Assembly (NCBI GenBank): GCA_017999075.1
Contig: JAGOBX010000303.1
Coordinates: 1-5,051, forward strand
DNA: 5,051 nucleotides
Source: Candidatus Babelota bacterium
GTDB taxonomy: Bacteria; JAGOBX01
Reading direction: 5' to 3'
Under the pieces are notes generated by a model. The model did no database searches. It had not been told where the DNA came from and was given only the letters and a program-made list of their open reading frames with translations. Positions 1 through 5,051 of this stretch are shown here, one piece after another. The position numbers and the translations under genes are program-made. How positions within the stretch are numbered: position 1 is the stretch's first letter; the number at the start of each line of letters is the position of its first letter.

Positions 1-170
1 TTTTCAACCGATTTCCCATCTGAATAAGCAACAGTTCCCTGCGGCCAGTAATTTTGTGACGGAAGATTCCAGCCATTAGTCCCCCAGTGCAGCTTACCTG
101 CTTTAGAACCTGTAATGGTTATAGTATCGCGTTCAGTTGGAAATTTCGGGGACCATACTAACTCAGGCCC
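1..170 (-). other. CBM25-like starch-binding domain, cut by the window edge (residues 1628-1683)
   Basis: The segment begins P-E-L-V-W-S-P, then DTITITGSKAGKLHWGTNGW (1642-1661), and continues N-L-P-S-Q-N-Y-W-P-Q-G-T. The L-H-W-G-x-N-G-W signature is characteristic of CBM25-type starch-binding modules, with the His and Trps as the usual glucan-contacting residues. Only about 56 residues are visible out of an expected 80-100. The rest, and the stop codon, lie beyond position 1. It implies a second starch-binding site at the C-terminal side of the catalytic domain. Confidence 0.7.
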
Positions 171-3100
171 TTCATTGCCTCCCACCCAAACATGAAATAT
201 TTCAGATTTAGCAATATTTCCAAGATTATCTTCAGTTTCAACATAATAATCAATTAACGTATTTTTAAATCCGTTCACACTGGCAAAATATCTTTTTGCT
301 TTATAAGTAGGGGGAAGGCCTTTTGAACTCATTTTCACATCTTCAGCAGTCATAGAAATTGTCTGCCATGGTCCTACTCCTAACCCGCCGGCGTATATTT
401 CATTTGCAACATCGTTTATAGGATTTTCTCCATCGTCATCTATTCTATATTTTAATTGAACACGTTTCAATCCTGATACATCATAAACAAAAGTCCATAC
501 ATCAAAATTATTAGGCTGCATCCCTATAAACGCCTCTTCTGCTCCAGGATTATACGGCTGACGCTGAAGCGGAAATATTGTAGGACCAACTTGATCCTGT
601 CCCGAATTTATAACCTGATCGGCAAAAACCATAGCGTTGTTTGCCGCCATTGTAGGTTTATCATCCCATTCTTCTTTTCCATCCCAGTACCAGTAGCAGC
701 TTGTCTGACCTACAAGATAATGATGCCATGCTTTTTCGGATATTGAACCGTTGCCCGATATTACAGCATCAACAGATTGATATGGAGATATTTTCTGCAT
801 AGTAGCCATCCTGTTTCTTGCTGCAGTCATAACTGCCCAGGAATTCCAGTCGCTTGATGTGCCGTTTGTAAAATCGACTTTTCCGCTGTAATATGGATCC
901 CCTATCCATTTATGTAATTCAGAATTACCTAAATCAGCGCCTACCCAGCACCCCTGTTCAACTTGAACAACATCGTTTGCGTCAGGGGGAAACATATCAA
1001 GGTAATCCTGAATCGTTATAAGTTCAATATCCCCTGATCCCGGTGTACAACTTTCAAGATAATATCTGTTGCCGCTTGCTCCGGCATTATCTCCGTCGTG
1101 AGCAGCCACGATTAGCAGCGGATGAGAATTGTCGTCATTCAACTGCCATAAATTGCCCATCATACTCGGCGGATTTCTGTCACCGTAAGAATCATTATAT
1201 CCTATTGAACGTTCAGTCGGAACACCTATTATTCTTTTAATTTCTCCTGTATTCGGATTTACCCATTGAACCCAGTGAGGTCTTAATCCAACAGCAGAAA
1301 CATCATTTGAAGTATTGGTTTCGCAATTTAAACGAACATATTTTGATTGAACAGGATTTAATTGATCCGCTTTATTGGCAGGATTAATTTTTTCACCTGA
1401 CTGCCAAGGATAATTCTTATTGCAGTGATCAATATGAGCATTGTCTATCATTACCCATTGAACGCCTTCGTCAACCAGCCCTGGTATCATACTTAAACTG
1501 AACGCATTTTCAGGAGGAAACATTCCTTTTGAAACAGGATCCCCGAAAGTCCGCTGAATAACACGTTTATGCATTTTTATCTGAAGCCGTAAATCATCGT
1601 ATTCTATAAATGGCATTAGCGGATGATGATACCCGAATAAAACCATATCCACACGAGTGTTATTTTTTTCTGTTTTAAAATTTTCGTGAGCCCATTTATA
1701 GGTATTCATCCAGTCTCCGCCATACCCTATTCCAGAACTTGACAAATTATTTAAATTTTCTATCAAGGAACCGGAATAACTGATTTGAACTCCGGCATTT
1801 TTCCACGGACTTCCTTCATAAGCAACTTTTTGTGAAACAAAATCTATCGGTAAATGCGTATAAGAATTTATTCTGTCAGGCCAGGTTAAAACATCCAGCA
1901 CAGGCGTAGTATTTTTTGGATTTCCAGCAGTATTTACAATATTCTCATATGGCCAGTAAATAGGCTGATGCTGATGCCAGTGATATGCAAAATACATTTT
2001 ATCTGATGTCTGACGCTGACGAGGAACAGCATTCGAAGGATAACTGAATTCACTTTCTCTTGCAATACTGTTCTGCGCTTTCAATTTGTAGTAATATGTA
2101 GTGTTATTTGTTAATCCATTATCAGTATAATTTGTAGAAACAACAATATTTGAATTTATTTTATTAAAATTAATCCCGTCTGTTGACCTGTAAATATTAT
2201 ACCCAGACAAATCACTTTCAATGTTTGCTGTCCAAACAAGGTCAATCGCACCATCTTTCCCATAAGCAATTAAGCCTACAGGCGACGCAGGAGCAGGATT
2301 TGCGTCAGGAACAACGCTCTTTTCTGTTGTATATTGGCTGTATTGATCCGAATTATCCACAGCTTTCAGCCGATAATAATATCTTGTTCCATTTACCGCT
2401 GAATTATCCGTATATGTGGAGGTTGTCAATAATCCTCCGATTTGTTCATATCCAGAACCGGATACAATCGATCGTTCAAGAATATATCCTTTCAAATCAG
2501 ATTCTGTATTAGCCGACCATGATATTCTAACTGAATTGTTCAGCGCTTGTAAATTAAAATTACCTGGAGTCTGCGGCGGCAAATCCCCGACTACTGCCCA
2601 GCGATTGCTTACAATCATAGTTCCGGCATTCTGATTTATAACATTGAGCTCCCTGTTTTTTGAAGTAGTTAAAAAATCTTGTTCCCAAGCCCCATTATCT
2701 TTTACGTATTTATATTGTAAAAACGAACCTTCGATTAGATTTATTGTTTTTGTCCAGATATTATTTCCTGTATTTGTCATCTGATTTTGAAGAGCACTCC
2801 ATGAAGGAGTCAATAAATCTCCTGCTATTTGAACCGAAGTGAATCCTGACTGGTTGGTCATATCAATATTAAATGTAACTGCTATAGAATTTACAGGAGT
2901 TGCATTTATTTCTGCAGATTTAGAACTTTCCTGCAGCTGAGTATTTACCGCAGAAATATTATAATAATATTTTGTTCCGTTTACAATTGCCGTATCTGTA
3001 AAATTATTTTGTAAAATCAATGACGAATTAATTTTTACAAATCCACTTCCTGAAGTAAGACTGCGGTAAACATTATACCCTGAAATATCTAATTCACTGT

Positions 3101-5051
3101 TTGCTGTCCATGTTAAAGTAATTTTTCCGTTGCCTGCAGATACAGATAAATCACGTGGCGCTGCTGGCGGCGGCGTTTGAGTTATCGTAATTCCAATCTG
3201 AACACTGAATACGCTTTCATTTCCAGCTTTGTCAACTGCTGTAACAACATAATAATATGTCTGATTTAATTGCAGCGCATAATTTGTAAATTGAAGAGAT
3301 GTTAATAACGGACCGTTTATTTTCACAAATCCAGAACCGCTTGTCTGGCTCCGGTAAACATTATATCCTGACAAATCCTGTTCTGCATTAGCTGTCCATC
3401 TGATTACAGCCTGACCTATTCCAGCATCAGCAATTATTCCAGTTGGAGACGATGGAGCTGATGTATCATCAGAAAAACTTCCGTTATTTATTGTAAAATT
3501 AAAACTGAATTCTCCGTTTCCTGTCAATTCTATAGTTTTTGTTAAAGGAAGTAAATAATTGCCTTCAGTTCCATCGCTAAAAACCGAGTTATATTGAGCT
3601 CCTCTAAAAGTAATTATTGCCTGGCCGCCGTTTGAATTTCGCAATCCATAACTTGATCCGGCAATTCCGCCCACAATTTCCAAATTTGTTTTGCCATTTA
3701 TCATCATATCATTCAAATTCGGAGATAATCCAAATCTTATATTTAAATTTCCTGAAACATTTTCTTTATAATCTGCTGTTAATACATCGCTGTTATCAGC
3801 AAGTCTAATAATTTTTTCTATTAAGCCGTCACTTGAAACAAATTTGAATCCAGGACCTTTAGGAGGTGCGGCATCTATTGTCAAACTTAAATTAATACTA
3901 CTGGTAATATTTTTTTGAACAGTTACTGATGATGCGCTGGTTATATACCCTGATTTTGAAGCAATTACTGTTTTTTCGCCAACTGGCGCATTTATAAATA
4001 TATAATATCCGTTTATATCCGATAAAGTAGTCAAACTTCCTATAGTTACTGAAACTCCGGATAATTGAGTTCCTGAAACAGCATCAGTTACTATCCCTGA
4101 TACTATCCCTGTATCAACAATGCCTGAAGAACCGCCTATGCTCGCAAACGGAACTGTAAAAATGTCGATATCTCCCCATTCAAGCGGAGAATTATAATCA
4201 GTAGCTCCGGTAGTATTATAATTTGTAGAATCGGCAGGAATACAATCTATTCCCGACTGCATATCTCCGTCTCCGTGGCCAACCATAATTTTTACAGTCT
4301 GCGGATTCGGATTTCCAATTAAAGACAACGGAACCGCTATTTCAAAAAAACTGTCTCTGCTGTTCCAAGCATGATTCTGAGTTCCGAAAACAGCCCCGTC
4401 TTTTGTCCGCAAAATCATTTCTCTTGCTCCGGCGCCGCTTTTTCCTTGAAGTCCATCTGTTTTTGTGTATCTGAACGCATCAGGCTGCCATTTACTTGCT
4501 CCATTATTTTCATAAGGATATAAAAACGGACCCTGCCAAAAATTACTGGCAAAATATATCATATAATCAGGTTTATTCTGACCGCCGAACAATTGTCCTT
4601 TATGCCAAGCATCGTATTCTCCTGAATTCATACCCTGAGCATTTACTCCGCTGTATCCCTTACCGTCTATTACATCAAGCGCGACCCATTGCGGCAGATT
4701 CATGGTATATGGCTTATCGCCGCTTCCTGCATTTGCCGGATCAGCGACATCTCTAACATCAGAAATCTGTATTCCAATATAAAGATTATTCAGATCATAC
4801 GCCATATACAAAGCAGTATAATCAAATTGTGGCTCATGATGTGCTCCGCATAACCACGAAGCATTATCAAGAACCGGAGCAGTGCATACCAAATCAGCAT
4901 CGCTCCAGTCAGCAGGATTTCCATCAACAACTATTGTCTTAATTTGATTGGGCGCTAATGCAGGACTTCTGCTTCCGCTTTTTGACCTTGATGATTCAGA
5001 TGTCACAGATGTTATTGAATATAAATCATTATCATATTTTCCTTGAAAAAA
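1..5051 (-). CDS. Giant multidomain GH57-family alpha-glucan-active enzyme with FN3 and starch-binding modules (partial at both ends)
   Basis: One frame on the minus strand is open across the whole window: 1683 codons without a stop, plus two bases of a further codon at positions 1-2. The first in-frame ATG is residue 83, inside a folded domain, so the true start lies upstream of the window; signal peptide and promoter are therefore not visible. The translation is a chain of recognisable extracellular modules: CBM9-like, carboxypeptidase-regulatory-like, an unassigned beta domain, FN3 x2, CBM20-like, FN3 x2, GH57 catalytic, beta-sandwich, CBM25-like. The GH57 family includes alpha-amylases, amylopullulanases, 4-alpha-glucanotransferases and branching enzymes, and with starch-binding modules on both sides an alpha-glucan substrate is the best inference. 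The exact reaction cannot be told. Secretion is inferred from FN3 and CBM content and Asn/Ser/Thr-rich composition. Cysteines occur only in the CBM9-like domain and the GH57 domain. There is no frameshift: every domain reads through in the same frame. Confidence 0.95.
177..584 (-). other. Beta-sandwich domain following the GH57 domain (residues 1490-1625)
   Basis: The segment PTIFPLQRQPYNPG (1490-1503) leads into FDVWTFVYDVSGLKRVQLKYRID (1516-1538), then P-W-Q-T-I-S-M (1561-1567), a strand K-R-Y-F-A-S-V (1586-1592) and a final pair TLIDYYVETEDNLGNIAKS (1598-1616) ending in I-F-H-V-W-V-G. The last part is the Y-Y-V-E-x-x-D-x-x-G-N pattern of Ig-like/FN3-like beta-sandwiches often found C-terminal to secreted hydrolases. 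The D-D-D-G-E-N-P acidic loop (1538-1544) could bind calcium, which is speculative. Its role is probably structural, bridging the catalytic domain and the terminal starch-binding module. Confidence 0.65.
1095..1097 (-). other. Candidate GH57 acid/base, Asp1319
   Basis: This Asp lies in A-A-H-D-G-D-N-A, matching the D-G-E-N segment of amylopullulanase-like GH57 members except that the usual Glu is Asp. It is 138 residues after the candidate nucleophile. The other GH57 motif-4 style (R-D-H-x-L-S-D-x-I-G-F in alpha-amylase types) is matched only weakly, by T-E-R-S-I-G-Y at 1279-1285, without the Asp. The acid/base role is an inference. Confidence 0.5.
1509..1511 (-). other. Predicted GH57 catalytic nucleophile, Glu1181
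   Basis: The codon encodes Glu in the context M-F-P-P-E-N-A-F-S, which aligns with GH57 motif 3, usually written W-x-P-E-x-A-x-S. The nucleophile Glu and the following Asn/Ala/Ser are kept, while the usual Trp is replaced by Met-Phe. Assignment is by motif alignment by eye. Confidence 0.75.
1962..1982 (-). other. GH57 motif 1, HWHQHQP (residues 1024-1030)
   Basis: The heptapeptide H-W-H-Q-H-Q-P contains the H-x-H-Q-P motif that marks the first strand of the GH57 (beta/alpha)7 barrel. The two His help shape the -1 subsite in characterised members. The preceding M-Y-F-A-Y strand fixes the start of the catalytic domain immediately after FN3 domain 4. Confidence 0.88.
2022..2297 (-). other. Fibronectin type III domain 4 (residues 919-1010)
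   Basis: The last FN3 module before the catalytic domain: PAPASPVGL (919-927), AIDLVWTAN (935-943), SDLSGYNIYRS (946-956), TTYYYKLKAQNS (984-995) and S-N-A-V-P (1006-1010). The S-G-S-G loop present in the other three is replaced by S-T-D-G-I-N-F. It runs into a short basic/polar linker, P-R-Q-R-Q-T-S-D (1010-1017), and then directly into the GH57 catalytic motif. Confidence 0.92.
2304..2579 (-). other. Fibronectin type III domain 3 (residues 825-916)
   Basis: After the starch-binding domain comes another FN3: PPQTPGNFNLQAL (825-837), VRISWSAN (841-848), SDLKGYILERS (851-861), GTRYYYRLKAVDNS (888-901) and a final S-V-V-P (912-915). It differs more from domains 1 and 2 than they do from each other (I-L-E-R-S instead of N-V-Y-R-S), but keeps the S-G-S-G-[FY] loop (864-868). 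It is a structural spacer. Confidence 0.92.
2583..2888 (-). other. CBM20-type starch-binding domain (residues 722-823)
   Basis: The segment matches the CBM20 (starch-binding) layout: AVTFNIDM (724-731) as the first strand, SVQIAGD (739-745), a Trp-containing turn near S-W-S-A (750-753), NIWTKTINL (764-772) with the F/W-x-x-x-[IV] strand, then FLQYKYVKDNGAWEQD (777-792), corresponding to the family's Y-K-Y-V-x-x-x-x-x-W-E. It closes with N-R-E-L-N-V (800-805), the typical NRxL ending. W766, W789 and Y780/Y782 are candidate glucan-contacting aromatics, by analogy only. CBM20 modules bind granular starch or malto-oligosaccharides. About 100 residues is the expected size. A CBM48-like relative is the alternative. 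Confidence 0.8.
2892..3173 (-). other. Fibronectin type III domain 2 (residues 627-720)
   Basis: The domain starts after a Pro-rich linker (T-P-P-P-A-A-P, 626-632) and has ITLTWTAN (644-651), ISGYNVYRS (656-664), GTKYYYNISAVN (692-703) and a closing S-A-E-I-N-A-T-P strand. The segment SGYNVYRS-x-TSGSGFVKIN is identical to FN3 domain 1 apart from one residue, offset by 96 residues, pointing to duplication of one module from the other. The next domain is a starch-binding module, so this pair sits between the N-terminal accessory domains and that module. Confidence 0.92.
3180..3464 (-). other. Fibronectin type III domain 1 (residues 530-624)
   Basis: This FN3 domain has all the usual landmarks: a Pro-rich start (SAPSSPTG, 531-538), the B strand with the core Trp (AVIRWTAN, 548-555), D-L-S-G-Y-N-V-Y-R (559-567) in the C strand, and Q-T-Y-Y-Y-V-V-T-A-V-D (597-607) with the Tyr corner, ending N-E-S-V-F-S. 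It is of the bacterial type common in secreted glycosidases and acts as a spacer or stalk. It is followed almost directly by FN3 domain 2, which carries a nearly identical C-strand segment. Confidence 0.92.
3465..3875 (-). other. Unassigned beta-rich domain (residues 393-529)
   Basis: After an Ala-Pro-Pro linker (394-398) come about 130 residues that I cannot place in a named family. Alternating hydrophobic and polar residues suggest beta strands: EKIIRLADNSDVLTADY (412-428), GNLNIRFGLSPNLNDMMING (434-453), TNLEIVGG (455-462), QAIITFRGA (477-485) and TIELTGNGEFSFNFTINNG (506-524). There are no cysteines. The R-F-G-L-S-P-N-L-N-D-M stretch resembles, loosely, beta-sandwich modules that follow amylase-type catalytic domains, but this is only an impression. 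It sits between the prealbumin-like spacer and the FN3 array. It could be a non-catalytic glucan-binding or structural module. Confidence 0.45.
3876..4109 (-). other. Carboxypeptidase-regulatory-like / prealbumin-like beta domain (residues 315-392)
   Basis: The pattern is standard for this family: SGIVTDAVSGTQLSGVSVTIG (318-338) gives the G-x-V-x-D-x-x-x-G-x-x-L-x-G-V-x-V strand pair. It is followed by SDINGYYIF (344-352), the turn and strand with the D-x-x-G-x-Y signature, then a P-V-G turn and TVIASKSGYI (361-370), ending in an N-L-S-L-T strand. It is a small beta-sandwich of roughly 78 residues, the usual length, generally serving as a structural spacer in secreted proteins. A short Gly/Ser-rich linker (304-312) joins it to the CBM9-like domain. 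Confidence 0.85.
4152..4943 (-). other. CBM9/DOMON-like carbohydrate-binding domain (residues 37-300)
   Basis: The segment opens with the characteristic VVDGNPADW (residues 41-49), the V-D-G-x-x-x-D-W start seen in CBM9-like and DOMON-like beta-sandwich domains. It continues with the family's central strand pair, AYDLNNLYIGIQISD (84-98), and ends with the amphipathic strand FFEIAVPLSLIG (235-246) and a final strand around DIDIFTVPF (294-302). Such domains bind sugars and are common as accessory modules of secreted glycosidases. It holds three cysteines (56, 68, 270). The length of about 264 residues is longer than a minimal CBM9, with an aromatic-rich insertion at about 140-200 (Trp149, Trp172, Trp188, many Tyr) that could contribute to ligand binding. 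The exact ligand is unknown. An alternative is a related glucodextranase-type C-terminal beta domain. Confidence 0.7.
4944..5051 (-). other. Ser-rich stretch before the first recognisable domain (residues 1-36)
   Basis: About 36 residues precede the CBM9-like domain. The part around residues 12-30 is dominated by Ser with Thr, Arg and Lys (for example SESSRSKSGSRS), which is typical of a linker. It has no hydrophobic run, so it is not a signal peptide. Either a signal peptide or further domains must lie upstream, outside the window. I do not recognise a fold here. Confidence 0.5.

Larger units (their letters stand above)
597..2000 (-). other. GH57-type glycoside hydrolase catalytic domain (residues 1018-1485)
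   Basis: This is the only catalytic domain visible in the window. It opens with MYFAYHWHQHQP (1019-1030), containing the GH57 first motif H-x-H-Q-P. F-G-Y-H-H-P (1139-1144) fits motif 2. G-M-F-P-P-E-N-A-F-S (1176-1185) fits motif 3, whose Glu (E1181) is the expected catalytic nucleophile. V-A-A-H-D-G-D-N-A (1315-1323) resembles the D-G-E-N motif of amylopullulanase-type members, making D1319 the best candidate acid/base. The family's C-terminal part is visible as EQGCWVGADLG (1365-1375), HKWIGD (1380-1385) and a helix plus Tyr/Trp cluster at S-C-Y-W-Y-W-D-G (1451-1458). GH57 enzymes are retaining and act on alpha-1,4 and sometimes alpha-1,6 glucans. The domain is about 470 residues. Amylase, amylopullulanase or glucanotransferase activity cannot be separated by sight. 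Confidence 0.85.

Noticed and set aside
1043-1240. Short plus-strand open frame of 65 codons
   Set aside because: It lies wholly antisense to the GH57 catalytic domain, is Cys/His/Arg-rich without a recognisable domain, and is explained by the codon bias of the minus-strand gene.
1663-1669. Run of seven T (A7 on the coding strand) as a possible programmed frameshift site
   Set aside because: The GH57 motifs on both sides (HWHQHQP before, FGYHHP and PPENAFS after) are in the same frame without any shift, so none is needed.
2183-2634. Two overlapping short plus-strand open frames (2183-2512 and 2416-2634)
   Set aside because: Both are antisense to FN3 domains 3 and 4 and the end of the CBM20-like domain, whose minus-strand frame is unbroken and domain-bearing. 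They show no coherent protein features.
3617-3808. Short plus-strand open frame of 63 codons
   Set aside because: Antisense to the unassigned beta domain. It has no recognisable motif and no convincing ribosome binding site context.
4496-4756. Short plus-strand open frame of 86 codons
   Set aside because: Antisense to the CBM9-like domain. Composition is Tyr/His/Arg-rich noise, and the minus frame carries the real domain.
1-5051. RNA genes, CRISPR arrays, insertion sequences, terminators or promoters
   Set aside because: The whole window is continuous coding sequence. The only repetitiveness is at protein-domain level (FN3), and no direct repeat-spacer pattern, tRNA-like fold or intergenic gap was seen.

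Overview
The window lies entirely inside one very large protein-coding gene on the minus strand. Reading the reverse complement in the frame whose codons start at + positions divisible by 3 (codons from 5051 down to 3) gives 1683 consecutive sense codons with no stop. Neither the start codon nor the stop codon is present. The N-terminus lies beyond position 5051 and the C-terminus beyond position 1. Residue n below counts from the right edge, so residue n occupies + positions 5052-3n to 5054-3n. No other gene, RNA, mobile element, CRISPR array, promoter or terminator is supported.

The protein looks like a modular, secreted, starch- or alpha-glucan-active enzyme. In protein order it shows: a Ser-rich leader stretch (about 1-36); a CBM9/DOMON-like sugar-binding domain (37-300); a carboxypeptidase-regulatory-like (prealbumin-like) beta domain (315-392); an unassigned beta-rich segment (393-529); two fibronectin type III (FN3) domains (530-624, 627-720); a CBM20-type starch-binding domain (722-823); two more FN3 domains (825-916, 919-1010); a GH57-type glycoside hydrolase catalytic domain (about 1018-1485); a C-terminal beta-sandwich (1490-1625); and the beginning of a CBM25-like starch-binding domain (1628 to the edge). 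The parts fit together functionally: several starch- or sugar-binding modules flank one GH57 alpha-glucan-acting domain, with FN3 domains as spacers. All assignments were made by eye from motifs, with no database search.

The organism appears to be a bacterium with an AT-rich genome (about 40% G+C by eye, with A/T-ending codons preferred). FN3-rich extracellular GH57 enzymes of this size suggest a fermentative, polysaccharide-degrading or uncultivated candidate-phylum lineage, but the window holds no phylogenetic marker and I cannot name a taxon. The most notable features are the domain architecture, the paired FN3 duplications on either side of the starch-binding domain, the divergent GH57 motifs, and the unassigned domain at 393-529.
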